64,000 bases of DNA from Salinibacterium amurskyense (GTDB lineage Bacteria; Actinomycetota; Actinomycetes; Actinomycetales; Microbacteriaceae). Where the stretch lies: contig NZ_PGFH01000001.1 of NCBI RefSeq assembly GCF_002797685.1, positions 1,798,001 to 1,862,000 of the forward strand. Reading direction: 5' to 3'. The position numbers and the translations under genes were made by a program. Below are positions 50,417 through 58,995 of the stretch, in pieces. Within the stretch, counting starts at the first letter, position 1; each line of letters opens with the position of its first letter. The notes under the pieces are model-generated. The model saw nothing but the letters and a program-made list of their open reading frames with translations. It was not told where the DNA came from and did no database searches.

Positions 50417-50617
50417 ATGTGCAAAAAAGCTAACGCTCGCTCTACGAACACCCCACAACTTCTGGGTGTGGCTGCTGACCCACCGTGTGACGGGGATTCG
50501 GAGGTGATCGCGCCGCCGTTCCCTCCGCTCTCAGCGAGTGAGCACGCAGCACTTCATGCGAACGAAGACCCGATCGCCGAGTGGGTTGAAGAACTTGCCC
50601 CTACGACCGAGCCCTAA
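50417..50617 (+). CDS. Small hypothetical protein, 66 aa
   Basis: Protein with a basic N-terminus (MCKKANARST) and a Pro/Ser-rich, acidic remainder (SEVIAPPFPPLSASEHAALH, EDPIAEWVEEL). GAGGA lies eight bases before the ATG at 50417. It ends directly against the end of the convergent methyltransferase-like gene. No family is recognised. Confidence 0.6.
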   Translation: MCKKANARSTNTPQLLGVAADPPCDGDSEVIAPPFPPLSASEHAALHANEDPIAEWVEELAPTTEP

Positions 50618-51319
50618 CTAGGCGCGTTTCGTCCCGACATACACGGTGTTGGATGAGACCCCACCGGTCAACGCATTGTCGAAATCGACCGCGTGCGCGA
50701 TGGGGTTCTCGAAAACCTGCCCCAGGCGCTCCATGAATTCATCGTCACTCGGGTCATCCGACCACAGTGCAAAGACTCCGCCGTCGCTGAGATGAGCGCG
50801 CACGCGGCGAAGACCGTCGACGGTGTAGAGGTCAGCGTGGCTGGGGTCGAGCTGGTGGCGAGGTGAGTGGTCGACATCCAGCAGAATCACGTCGTACGGC
50901 TCAGTCGGCTCCGCACGCATCACGGCAAAGAAGTCGGCGTGCGTGAGGGTGGTGCGGCTATCGCCGGTAAGTTCTGCGGATACCGGAAGCAGGCCGCGAT
51001 TGTGCCAATCGATCACGGCGGGCAGGGCATCGATCACTTCGAGTGACCCGACGCGCGAATCGGCAAGCGCGGCAACCGCCGTGTACCCGAGACCGAGCCC
51101 GCCGTTGACGACGCGCAAGTTGTCGCCGCTGGCTGCCGCTAGCCCGAGATCAGAGAGAGCGATTTCGGCAACGGTAAAGAGGCTCGACATGAGGTACTCC
51201 TCGCCAAGCTTCACCTCGTACACGTCCACGCCGAGCGTGGGCTCTCGTCGGCGCCGCAGGTTGAGCTCCCCCATCGGGGTCTCTTGAAAGTCGAGCTCTT
51301 CGAAGCGGGAGATAGCCAT
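50618..51319 (-). CDS. Spermidine synthase-like/class I methyltransferase-fold protein
   Basis: Protein of 233 aa with a Rossmann-like core: LRVVNGGLGLGYTAVAALAD, VGSLEVIDALPAVIDWHNRG, YDVILLDVDHSPRHQLDPSH and GGVFALWSDDPSDD. It resembles spermidine synthase-like proteins of Actinobacteria that lack a clear polyamine role. TAGGCT (51326-51331) ends six bases before the ATG, so it is probably leaderless. Activity cannot be predicted. Confidence 0.82.
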   Translation of the reverse strand: MAISRFEELDFQETPMGELNLRRRREPTLGVDVYEVKLGEEYLMSSLFTVAEIALSDLGLAAASGDNLRVVNGGLGLGYTAVAALADSRVGSLEVIDALPAVIDWHNRGLLPVSAELTGDSRTTLTHADFFAVMRAEPTEPYDVILLDVDHSPRHQLDPSHADLYTVDGLRRVRAHLSDGGVFALWSDDPSDDEFMERLGQVFENPIAHAVDFDNALTGGVSSNTVYVGTKRA

Positions 51320-51459
51320 GGGTTGAGCCTACGTGGCTTGCGCCGCGCCGCGCTCTGCGGTTGGGCGACGCCGACAACGGAACCGCCTCTTCATCTGAGT
51401 TCGCCGTGACTGCTGGCTGAACTATCGCTCTTCGCGCGACACCTCCATATGCTGAGGAA

Positions 51460-52185
51460 ATGACAGCATTAGAGTGGGATGGCTACCTCAACGCGCGCGA
51501 CTTGGGCGGCTTCCCCACCGCACTCTCCAGCACCGGCAAGACCCACTTCGGTCGGATCGCTCGTGGGCCGCGCCGAGAGCGCTTGACCGAAACCGGGTGG
51601 GAACATGCTCGCGGGTGGGGCCTGGCATCCATCGTCGACCTCCGCTGCGCTCACGAAGTTGGGCCCGGTGAGGGCGACCACGCGATTGCCGACCATGTTT
51701 TCAACGGCATCGCGATCATCAACGCCCCCACGGAGGATCAGAGCGATCCCGAGTTTTGGGAGACCTGTGCGCCCATTCTCGACTCCCCCGAATACTGGGC
51801 TCACAATTGGCGACTGCAGCCCCAGCTCGTGCGCGGTGCTCTCGATGCGATTGCCAGCTCGACACCGGGAACCCTCGTGCATTGCAGCGCGGGCCGTGAC
51901 CGCACCGGCATGATCAGCGCTCTGCTCCTGGGCAACGCTGGGGTTGAACCGGATGCTGTCGCCGCTGACTATGCGGCATCCGTTCACGCCATGGCGAGCA
52001 TCGAGTCGCTTGCACCGGGCACTGAGCCACAAGAGATTCGCTCGAGCGCCGAGGTCGATGACTGGATGACCGACAAACTCCCTATCGTTCACGACACCGC
52101 TGCTCGCACTCACGAGATCTTTGACGACCTCGGTGTTTCAATTGCGACGCGTTCAACATTGCGCGGGCTGCTCATCGCTGAGTAG
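51460..52185 (+). CDS. Tyrosine-protein phosphatase (DSP/PTP-like)
   Basis: Phosphatase of 241 aa with the P-loop HCSAGRDRTG (C142, R148) and the N-terminal NARDLGGFPT signature of the bacterial tyrosine phosphatase family (PtpB/IphP-like). SIVDLRCAHEVGPGEG provides the expected middle segment. It removes phosphate from tyrosine, serine or phosphoinositides. TATGCT (51448-51453) ends six bases before the ATG, so it is probably leaderless. Confidence 0.9.
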   Translation: MTALEWDGYLNARDLGGFPTALSSTGKTHFGRIARGPRRERLTETGWEHARGWGLASIVDLRCAHEVGPGEGDHAIADHVFNGIAIINAPTEDQSDPEFWETCAPILDSPEYWAHNWRLQPQLVRGALDAIASSTPGTLVHCSAGRDRTGMISALLLGNAGVEPDAVAADYAASVHAMASIESLAPGTEPQEIRSSAEVDDWMTDKLPIVHDTAARTHEIFDDLGVSIATRSTLRGLLIAE

Positions 52186-52227
52186 CCCGCGCAGTTCGTC
52201 GCGTCGTTTAGTGCCGCATCGGACGCG

Positions 52228-53199
52228 CTATCGCGTCTCGGGAACTTCCGGCCCTTCCGGCAGCACCACTGGTTCCGCTTCGGCGCGATGACGCCCAGGT
52301 TGCGGCTTCTGATGCCCCATCTCGCCTCCGATACGACCGCCAAACGGACGACCGTGGTCGGCGTACTCTTCGCGGAAGAATCCGAGACGCCACTCTCCCA
52401 TTTCCATTCGCGCGCCCGTTCTGAGCGTGCGCGCACCGGGATCTTGCCCCCTGAGCGGACGCGATCCGCCACCCACCGCTCCGATAGCGTGAAGGACGTA
52501 CTCGTCGTCATCGTCGTGACGAATCTCGGCGTGGATGGGTTCAAGCCCCGGCAGCTGCAGGTCAGCAGCAGAAGATGACCCAATGGTGGTCACTTCTGAT
52601 CGCAGTTCGAACTCCCGCGGCATCTGGCCATTCCAGTTTTCCGAGCCGACGACAAAGAAGAGTCGAGGGCGGCCCGCACCCGGCGCGTAGTGAGTCGTGG
52701 TGATCTGTCGGCGCACGAAGCGGTCGAACGTCGGTGCGAGCGGCAGTAACGTGCCGGGTGGAAACTGCATTTCGGATGCCGTGGCCCCGGCCGAATCTCG
52801 GCGCCGCAAAAGCGGAGCAATCGCAGCGCGGCTGCCGAGGGAGATATGCGGTGAACCAGTGAGCACTCGTTGCGCAACGGAGGGTTTGATTGCCCCGACA
52901 CGAGCGATGAGCCCGAGGGGCCCGGTGAGCGCCACGGTGAGCCCGCGCTCGGCTAAGGCCTTGGCCGCGATGCGCACGTCTTTGAGCTTGACCGTGCGTG
53001 CCTGCAGAAACAGTTCCGGCTTGCTGGAAAAGACTTCAATGTCCGTGCCGCTGGCACTGATCGTTCCGGTCATCTTCTCTGTCTCGAGCGGTGCTGCTCC
53101 AGACTCTCCGCTGTCTGAGGACGCGTCATCCGCATCGTCAAAGATTGGTTCGATGAGGGAGAAGGACAGATCGATGTCGAACCTCGTTGAGGTACTCAT
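52228..53199 (-). CDS. FHA-domain protein
   Basis: Protein of 323 aa. The N-terminal 200 residues resemble no family I know, but contain a repeated basic/aliphatic segment (VRIAAKALAERGLTVALTGP). Residues about 205-285 are an FHA-like domain (SEVTTIGSSSAADLQLPGLE, then IHAEIRHDDDDEYVLHAIG), which binds phosphothreonine. The last 35 residues are a polar tail rich in Pro/Glu. It starts three bases after a small gene and shares its transcript. It may belong to a Ser/Thr kinase signalling pathway. Confidence 0.82.
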   Translation of the reverse strand: MSTSTRFDIDLSFSLIEPIFDDADDASSDSGESGAAPLETEKMTGTISASGTDIEVFSSKPELFLQARTVKLKDVRIAAKALAERGLTVALTGPLGLIARVGAIKPSVAQRVLTGSPHISLGSRAAIAPLLRRRDSAGATASEMQFPPGTLLPLAPTFDRFVRRQITTTHYAPGAGRPRLFFVVGSENWNGQMPREFELRSEVTTIGSSSAADLQLPGLEPIHAEIRHDDDDEYVLHAIGAVGGGSRPLRGQDPGARTLRTGARMEMGEWRLGFFREEYADHGRPFGGRIGGEMGHQKPQPGRHRAEAEPVVLPEGPEVPETR

Positions 53200-53201
53200 C
53201 G

Positions 53202-53465
53202 TTACGGGGCGGTCGGTTCGGAGCCGGATCCCTCGCTGGTGGTCACCCGAAGGGTGCCGTTGAATTTCCAGGTCGCGCGCGGCGCATCCTGACCAACATC
53301 GCGAGGAACTTCGACCGTCATGTCGATGAAGTTGTAGTCGATTACGGCACTTCGACCGGTGAGATACGACCACATTTCTTTACCAAGATCTGTCCAGTCT
53401 TGGATGTTGTGGGCGTCGGGGCCAGAAGCGCTGCTCGAGGCGGAGGGGGTATTGAGATCAGACAT
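53202..53465 (-). CDS. Small hypothetical protein, 87 aa, upstream of the FHA gene
   Basis: Protein with a polar N-terminus (SDLNTPSASSSASGPDAHNI) and a core QDWTDLGKEMWSYLTGRSAV, then DYNFIDMTVEVP and TWKFNGTLRVTT that looks beta-rich. AAAAGGAAG precedes the ATG at 53465. It is two bases from the FHA gene, so the two products probably act together. No family is recognised. Confidence 0.7.
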   Translation of the reverse strand: MSDLNTPSASSSASGPDAHNIQDWTDLGKEMWSYLTGRSAVIDYNFIDMTVEVPRDVGQDAPRATWKFNGTLRVTTSEGSGSEPTAP

Positions 53466-53601
53466 GGTTTCTTCCTTTTCGCTCGCGTTGAGGAATCGGG
53501 CAACCATCGTGTTCGGTAGCCGCCCACTGTAATGTCACGATAATCGCGCACCGCAGTCGGAGGAAGAGTTGCGGCTCAGGTCACGGCATACTCACTGGGA
53601 A

Positions 53602-53632
53602 GGAGGGCGAGCAGGGCGGATGCTCACGCTCC
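53602..53632. other. Hairpin just upstream of DUF4395 gene end
   Basis: GGAGGGCGAGCA (53602-53613) and TGCTCACGCTCC (53621-53632) form an imperfect stem a few bases after the end of the DUF4395 gene on the minus strand. It could terminate that transcript. No T-tract is seen. Confidence 0.4.
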
Positions 53633-53637
53633 CCTAA

Positions 53638-54204
53638 TTACGCTGCGGAGCGAGCGCGACCGATCAGACCGGCGCGCACGAGCAGCACGTAGAGCTGGCA
53701 TCCGAGGCAGTAGTCGAAGACCGAGTTCAGGAACGCGGCGATGAACGCCAGGCCAGCGAAGATCACGAGGGCGTAGGGCACGGCGGCGAGGTGCAGAACG
53801 ACGCCGAGCACGGTGATGACAAAGCCGACGCCCTGCGAAAACGTGGGTGGGCGCGGGTCTTCGAGGTGGCTGGGTGCGCTCAAGCGCGGACGAACCACTG
53901 CCTTGAAGAAGAGACCGTAGGGGTGACGCTGGATGCCGGCGAAGGCACCCCACGCGAAGAGCGCAGCGATGACGGCAAAGAGAATGAACGACGGCTGGCT
54001 GGCGCGCTCGGCGAGTGTGGCCGGGAGCGCTGCTGCGGCATCCAATCCGAGACCGATCACGGTGAGCAAGAGCACGGCGGTAATGCCAGCGCCGAAGCGG
54101 GGACCGCGCGGGTCGATTCCGGCTTGGCCGGGCTTGGCGGCGAGAGCTGCTTTGGAACCAGAGAGCTGAGCCGCTCCGGCGGCGTGGGTGTCATTCGTAG
54201 TCAT
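53638..54204 (-). CDS. DUF4395 membrane protein (second copy)
   Basis: Membrane protein of 188 aa of the same family as the one at 35506-36054. It has IDPRGPRFGAGITAVLLLT, PSFILFAVIAALFAWGAFAG, and FLNSVFDYCLGCQLYVLLV with a CLGC pair where the other has CVGC. It follows a thioredoxin-like gene on the same strand after 82 bases, which is the usual DUF4395 partner. Sulfur or electron transfer is suspected but not proven. Confidence 0.87.
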   Translation of the reverse strand: MTTNDTHAAGAAQLSGSKAALAAKPGQAGIDPRGPRFGAGITAVLLLTVIGLGLDAAAALPATLAERASQPSFILFAVIAALFAWGAFAGIQRHPYGLFFKAVVRPRLSAPSHLEDPRPPTFSQGVGFVITVLGVVLHLAAVPYALVIFAGLAFIAAFLNSVFDYCLGCQLYVLLVRAGLIGRARSAA

Positions 54205-54286
54205 GGAAGTCGCTATCTGTGATGCGCTGGGTGCGGGTGCGGGGTGCGGGCGCTGTCTCGGGGTGGACGGGTTCGAAAACTGGTCG

Positions 54287-54751
54287 TTAGACCAACGCGG
54301 GGGCGAGCATCCGCCCCAGTTCGGCACGGAGGTCGTTGATCTTGGGGGCGCCGCCGATGCGGGCCTGCAGCACACCGTTGCCATCGAGGATGAACGTGGT
54401 CGGAGACTGCAACAGGTTGAACTGGTTGGCGATCTCGGGGCGCGAGGTGACATCCACGTCGACGTGAACGACTGAGCCGGTTCCGTCATGGAACTCGTCG
54501 GCGAGGGCGCTCAACTGGGTGCGGACCGTGGGGCAGATTGCGCAGGCTTCGGTGGAGAACTGGAGCAGAGTGACGCGGCTGCCGAACGGGGCGGCACCCG
54601 GAATCGAGATGCGATTCTCTTCGGATGCGGCGGTCGAGTCGTCAGTTCGAGTGTGCTTGATGCGGCCAGTTCGGGCACGCCAGACCAGGCCCAGCACGGT
54701 GGCGAGTGCCACGAGGCCGAGAAGCACAGTCAGGGTTTCCACAGCGTTCAC
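54287..54751 (-). CDS. Membrane-anchored thioredoxin-like protein
   Basis: Protein of 154 aa with an N-terminal membrane helix (about residues 5-24) and a thioredoxin domain carrying CAIC (C70, C73) and NLLQSPTTFILDGNG with the cis-proline. The atypical CAIC active site is seen in DUF4395-associated thioredoxins. It starts at GTG with AAAGG immediately upstream. It probably reduces extracytoplasmic disulfides or persulfides with DUF4395. Confidence 0.87.
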   Translation of the reverse strand: MNAVETLTVLLGLVALATVLGLVWRARTGRIKHTRTDDSTAASEENRISIPGAAPFGSRVTLLQFSTEACAICPTVRTQLSALADEFHDGTGSVVHVDVDVTSRPEIANQFNLLQSPTTFILDGNGVLQARIGGAPKINDLRAELGRMLAPALV

Positions 54752-54830
54752 CTTTCGAGGTTATTGCGAGTTCGGGCCTGTCGGCGTTGTGTGACGGGAG
54801 GTTACTGGCCCCACGTGCCACTGTGACGAC

Positions 54831-54878
54831 AAAAGCCCCACTCGACTTGGTACTCAGAGAACAAGTCGAATGGGGCCT
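54831..54878 (-). terminator. Terminator of the SDR gene
   Basis: AGCCCCACTCGACTTG (54834-54849) pairs with CAAGTCGAATGGGGC (54862-54876) with a single imperfection, and the minus-strand transcript continues into CTTTTG. It follows the SDR stop by about twenty bases. Confidence 0.85.
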
Positions 54879-54897
54879 CAGATATTCCGTTCGACAG

Positions 54898-55698
54898 CTA
54901 GATGCTGTTGTGGTCCTTTACTGCGGCTTCCATGTCGGCCAGACCAGGCGCCATTGCGGCGTCGACGGCGAGTGGGTTGGACGCGTTGAGCTCCTGCATC
55001 CCACGGCCATCGGGTGCCGATGCGTTGATCTCGTGCTCGTCTGAGGCAAGTCCGGTCATGACCTGAGCGACGACGTCAGAAACGGGGCGGCGAGTCCAGT
55101 CGGCGTTCTGACTGCTCATCATCTCCGTGTCAGTAGCGCCCGGGTAAACGGTGGCCACGTGCACGCCGGTGCCGTGCAGTTCGCGACGCATCGCTTCACC
55201 GAACGCAGCAAGGCCGGACTTGGTGGCGGCGTAGACCGCGTAGAACGGCATCGCAACGAGGGCGATCTCGCTCGAGATGTTCAGGATGAGGCTGCCGTTG
55301 GCTGCCCCACTGGTGCGCAGCTGAGGCAACAATGCCTGCGTGAGCAGCACGGGTGCGGTGAGGTTGAGGTCGATCATCGCGGTGGCTTCAGCTGCGGTGG
55401 ACTCTTCGAGCCGTCCGGCACGCACGTTGCCGGCGTTGTTCACGAGAAGGTCAATGGTGTCCCACGACTTCACAGCGTCAGCCACGTTCTGCGCGCCATC
55501 CGCTTGGCCGAGGTCTTGAACCAGAATGTCGGATGTTCCACCCGCCTCTTTCACGAGGTCAGCAGTCTTCTGCAGGGTGGCTTCCGTGCGCCCGACGAGC
55601 AGCAAGTGTGCTCCCTTCGCGGCAAATTCGAGGGCAAGGGCTTGGCCGATTCCTTGGCCAGCTCCGGTGATGATTCCGCGACGATTTGTGAGATCCAT
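54898..55698 (-). CDS. Short-chain dehydrogenase/reductase
   Basis: SDR of 266 aa. It has TGAGQGIGQALALEFAAKGA (cofactor site), LVNNAGNVRAGRLEE, NISSEIALVAMPFYAVYAAT, then KSGLAAFGEA with the catalytic Tyr and Lys, and YPGATDTEM. AGGAAGGATCCC precedes the ATG at 55698. Two ACCGAACGGT palindromes lie just upstream and probably serve a TetR-type repressor that is not encoded in this window. The substrate is unknown. Confidence 0.9.
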   Translation of the reverse strand: MDLTNRRGIITGAGQGIGQALALEFAAKGAHLLLVGRTEATLQKTADLVKEAGGTSDILVQDLGQADGAQNVADAVKSWDTIDLLVNNAGNVRAGRLEESTAAEATAMIDLNLTAPVLLTQALLPQLRTSGAANGSLILNISSEIALVAMPFYAVYAATKSGLAAFGEAMRRELHGTGVHVATVYPGATDTEMMSSQNADWTRRPVSDVVAQVMTGLASDEHEINASAPDGRGMQELNASNPLAVDAAMAPGLADMEAAVKDHNSI

Positions 55699-55763
55699 TG
55701 TGGGGATCCTTCCTGATGTGGGGACGGATCGCGGTGGCGACCCGGAAGCGAACTCGCGTTCTG

Positions 55764-55775
55764 TACCGAACGGTA
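55764..55775. promoter_or_regulatory. ACCGAACGGT palindrome, copy 1
   Basis: TACCGAACGGTA has 5-bp arms around AA. The form is typical of TetR-family operators. It lies 66 bases upstream of the SDR start. Confidence 0.6.
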
Positions 55776-55796
55776 ACACGACATTCTGAGATTTAC

Positions 55797-55808
55797 TACC
55801 GAACGGTT
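55797..55808. promoter_or_regulatory. ACCGAACGGT palindrome, copy 2
   Basis: TACCGAACGGTT shares 11 of 12 bases with copy 1 and is 33 bases away, about three helical turns. Both copies lie between the SDR gene and the kinase gene. Confidence 0.6.
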
Positions 55809-55923
55809 TCATATCAACATCGGCGCACGAAACGGGGACGCATCGCATCACTTCCTATTTCCTATAGTATCTTTGAATGCGCGATTGCGTAGAACTGCAG
55901 CTCAACGATGAGGAGCGAGAACA

Positions 55924-57654
55924 ATGACCCGTTTGTGGAACGAACCAGCGGACTTTGCCAACGAAATGGTCGACGGATTCATCCGCGCCAACACCAAGTG
56001 GGTCCGCAAAACTTCGGGTGGTGTGGCTCGCTCCACCCGCTCCGAAAGCCCGGAAGTGGCAGTCGTCATCGGCGGCGGCTCAGGCCACTATCCCGCCTTC
56101 GCCGGACTCGTCGGACCGGGACTGGCGCACGGCGCGGCCATGGGCAACCTCTTCGCCTCCCCCTCCGCCCGCCAAGTGGAATCAGTAATCCAAGCGACGC
56201 ACCAGGGGCGCGGTGTGCTTCTGAGCTACGGCAACTATGCCGGAGACGTCATGCACTTCTCTACCGCTCAGAATGCAGCACGAGCCGCCGGTATCGAGTG
56301 CCGCTCCGTTGTCGTGACCGATGACATCTTCAGCGCTCCGCCCACCCACAAAGAAAAGCGGCGCGGTATCGCTGGCGACCTTACGGTCTTCAAAGTCGCG
56401 GGCGCCGCAGCGGCAGCCGGTCACGACCTCGACAACGTCGAGCGCGTTGCGCTCCTAGCCAACGAACGAACCCGCACCATGGGCGTCGCATTCTCCGGAT
56501 GCACGCTCCCAGGTGCATCGGAGCCACTGTTCTCGGTGCCAGAGGGCCGTATGGCTATCGGCTTAGGCATCCACGGCGAACCGGGCCTCGAAGAGACTGA
56601 TGTACCCACCGCAAACGAACTGTCTGAACTCTTCGTCGAACGACTTCTGGCCGAAGCAGAGATTCCTGACGGCGTAACGCCTCAGGGCGCTCGTGTGGTT
56701 CCGGTACTTAACGGGTTGGGCTCTGTTAAGAACGAAGAGCTCTTCGTGCTGTTCTCCCGCATTGCCGAGTTGCTCGAGACCGCTGGCATCACCATCGTTG
56801 ACCCTCAGGTGGGCGAGTTTTGCACGAGCTTCGACATGGCGGGGGTCTCTCTGACCCTGTTCTGGCTCAACGACGAACTCGAAGAACTCTGGAACGCGCC
56901 GGCAAACACACCAGCTTTCCGAACAGGTTCAGCGCACTCGGGTTCGCTCATTGCCGCCGAAGACGAGAACGCGGCGGTCGCTGACGACGCGATTGCGGAG
57001 GCCAGCGTCGCATCACAGACGGCAGCGGCCAGGATCACCACCATGCTTTCGGCCATGAGCAACTTGGTCGCCGAGAATGCCGATGAACTTGGACGCCTGG
57101 ATTCCGTCGCCGGTGACGGCGATCACGGTATCGGCATGCAACGTGGAGTGAACGCTGCCGCCGCCGCCGCCGCGAAAGCTGCAGAGCGTGGGGCAGGCGC
57201 ACAGACCTTGCTCAACCGCGCTGCCGATGAATGGTCAGATCGCGCCGGTGGCACCTCGGGCGCACTGTGGGGAGTGATCCTGAAGAGTATCGGCGAGCAC
57301 CTCGGCGACACCGCCGAGATCACAGCCGGCTCGGTCAGCGCCGGAGTCAGCGCCGCCAGCGACGCCGTCATGGCGTATGGCGGAGCAGCGGTGGGCGACA
57401 AGACGCTAGTAGACGCCTTGGTTCCTTTCGCCACCTCACTTCACGAGCGGGTGGCGGCCGGCGACAGCCTGGCCGCGGCGTGGGCCGAGGCCGCACGACT
57501 AGCGACTCACGCTACCGAACGCACAAGCGACATGATGCCCGGGCTCGGGCGGGCGCGCTCCCACGGCGAGAAGTCGCTGGGAACGCCAGATCCCGGCGCG
57601 GTGTCGCTGTCACTGATCGTGACAATGCTCGGCGCCCAACTCGCTGACGCCTAA
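55924..57654 (+). CDS. Fused DhaK-DhaL ATP-dependent kinase (dihydroxyacetone/tetrulose kinase)
   Basis: Single-chain kinase of 576 aa. Residues 1-340 are DhaK ([16 protein letters not shown]218 in [11 protein letters not shown], which binds the keto substrate covalently in the family). Residues about 365-576 are DhaL ([15 protein letters not shown], the Mg-ATP site; GGTSGALWG). It phosphorylates a small ketose. The neighbouring RpiB-like and TIM-like isomerases point to D- or L-erythrulose rather than dihydroxyacetone, as in LerK/DerK of mycobacterial tetritol pathways. GAGGAG precedes the ATG. Confidence 0.92.
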   Translation: MTRLWNEPADFANEMVDGFIRANTKWVRKTSGGVARSTRSESPEVAVVIGGGSGHYPAFAGLVGPGLAHGAAMGNLFASPSARQVESVIQATHQGRGVLLSYGNYAGDVMHFSTAQNAARAAGIECRSVVVTDDIFSAPPTHKEKRRGIAGDLTVFKVAGAAAAAGHDLDNVERVALLANERTRTMGVAFSGCTLPGASEPLFSVPEGRMAIGLGIHGEPGLEETDVPTANELSELFVERLLAEAEIPDGVTPQGARVVPVLNGLGSVKNEELFVLFSRIAELLETAGITIVDPQVGEFCTSFDMAGVSLTLFWLNDELEELWNAPANTPAFRTGSAHSGSLIAAEDENAAVADDAIAEASVASQTAAARITTMLSAMSNLVAENADELGRLDSVAGDGDHGIGMQRGVNAAAAAAAKAAERGAGAQTLLNRAADEWSDRAGGTSGALWGVILKSIGEHLGDTAEITAGSVSAGVSAASDAVMAYGGAAVGDKTLVDALVPFATSLHERVAAGDSLAAAWAEAARLATHATERTSDMMPGLGRARSHGEKSLGTPDPGAVSLSLIVTMLGAQLADA

Positions 57655-57701
57655 ATCTTCCACCGAGTTCATCATCCATTACAGAGAAAGTAGAGAACAC
57701 T

Positions 57702-58163
57702 ATGTCCACGACATGGCGCGTTGTCATCGGCTCAGACGAGGCCGGATTCGACTATAAAGAGATCATCAAACGCGATCTGGAGAACAATTCACTTGTTACT
57801 TCAGTTATTGACGTTGGGGTGTCGGCCGATGCTGCGAAAAACTACCCCGGCGTAGCACTTTCTGCAGCCGAGACAGTGGCAGCAGGCGACGCTGACCGCG
57901 CTGTCTTGATCTGTGGCACCGGTTTGGGAGTCGCAATCGCCGCCAACAAAGTTGCCGGCATTCGTGCGGTCACCGCACACGATTCTTTCTCGGTAGAACG
58001 AAGCATCCTTTCCAATGACGCTCAGATCTTGTGCATGGGCCAGCGCGTTGTTGGCATCGAGCTTGCACGCCGCAATGTGCGCGAGTGGCTGACCTACGAG
58101 TTCGACGCCACGAGTGCGTCGAATGAGAAGGTGCAAGAGATCTCCGCCTACGAGAACGCGTAG
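57702..58163 (+). CDS. RpiB-family isomerase (tetrulose-4-phosphate isomerase-like)
   Basis: RpiB/LacAB-type isomerase of 153 aa. It has [16 protein letters not shown], the active-site loop [15 protein letters not shown] (C71), [20 protein letters not shown], and [10 protein letters not shown]. In erythritol/threitol gene clusters a protein of this family (DerI/EryI) converts D-erythrulose-4-phosphate to D-erythrose-4-phosphate. The gene follows the kinase by 47 bases and precedes the TIM-like gene by two. Ribose-5-phosphate isomerisation is the main alternative. Confidence 0.88.
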   Translation: MSTTWRVVIGSDEAGFDYKEIIKRDLENNSLVTSVIDVGVSADAAKNYPGVALSAAETVAAGDADRAVLICGTGLGVAIAANKVAGIRAVTAHDSFSVERSILSNDAQILCMGQRVVGIELARRNVREWLTYEFDATSASNEKVQEISAYENA

Positions 58164-58165
58164 CG

Positions 58166-58984
58166 GTGAACAACCCCGGCAGCATCACGCCCGTGCAGGT
58201 TGGCGTTAGCTTGAAGATGTATTTCAGCCACGAACGTGCTGTTGACTGGTGCACCGCCGTCGCAGAGATCGCCCGCACTCACGAGGTTGTGCTGTCGGGT
58301 GCTGTCGAGCTGTTCGTCATCCCTTCGTTCCCCTCTATACCCGCCGCACAACAAATCCTAAAAGGCCTCGCCCGAGTCGGAGCCCAAAACCTGAGCACCG
58401 AGGATGTCGGCGCGTTAACCGGCGAGGTCAGCGGCAGCGTTCTTACCGAAATCGGGTGCACCGTCGTCGAGGTCGGCCACGCGGAACGTCGGGAGCTCTT
58501 TGGCGAAACGGATGCAGTAGTTCGCGCCAAAACTGCTGCAGCCCTGCGCAACAAGCTGCGCCCCGTGCTGTGCATCGGAGAGTCTCACAAGTCATCGGCC
58601 GCTGAGGCTGCGGTGGAGTGCATCCGCCAACTCGATGATGCGCTCCGGGATGCTGACGCCCACGGTTATCAGGGCGCGATTACGGTCGCATACGAGCCGC
58701 ATTGGGCGATTGGCGCCCCCGAGCCCGCCTCCGCTCAGCACATTCAGGAGGTCTGCACCCGTCTCCGAGCGTACGCCCGCCTCCTTAAGCTGCACCCCGA
58801 ATCCAGCGTGATCTACGGAGGAAGTGCTGGCCCGGGCCTTTTCACTGAACTCGCCGGCACAGTGGACGGCCTTTTTCTAGGTAGGTTTGCACACGATCCG
58901 ACAGCTATCCGCTCGATCCTCGATGAAATAGGTAGAATCACTTCCGATCGCACATCCGACCGTCCCGCCGTGGCCGGTCACTAG
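58166..58984 (+). CDS. TIM-family isomerase (L-erythrulose-phosphate isomerase-like)
   Basis: Triosephosphate isomerase homologue of 272 aa with the catalytic residues K17 (VSLKMYF), H105 (VEVGHAERRELFG) and E177 (AYEPHWAIG), and YGGSAGPGL as the phosphate loop. A second TIM in a catabolic cluster beside an RpiB-like protein fits LerI/EryH, which convert L-erythrulose-1-phosphate to D-erythrulose-4-phosphate. It starts at GTG two bases after the previous stop. A plain TIM role is unlikely here. Confidence 0.88.
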   Translation: MNNPGSITPVQVGVSLKMYFSHERAVDWCTAVAEIARTHEVVLSGAVELFVIPSFPSIPAAQQILKGLARVGAQNLSTEDVGALTGEVSGSVLTEIGCTVVEVGHAERRELFGETDAVVRAKTAAALRNKLRPVLCIGESHKSSAAEAAVECIRQLDDALRDADAHGYQGAITVAYEPHWAIGAPEPASAQHIQEVCTRLRAYARLLKLHPESSVIYGGSAGPGLFTELAGTVDGLFLGRFAHDPTAIRSILDEIGRITSDRTSDRPAVAGH

Positions 58985-58995
58985 GGAAGGCTCCA

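Noticed and set aside
54265-54290. GGGTTCGAAAAC, resembling a tRNA T-loop
   Set aside because: No acceptor stem, anticodon arm or cloverleaf can be built around it.
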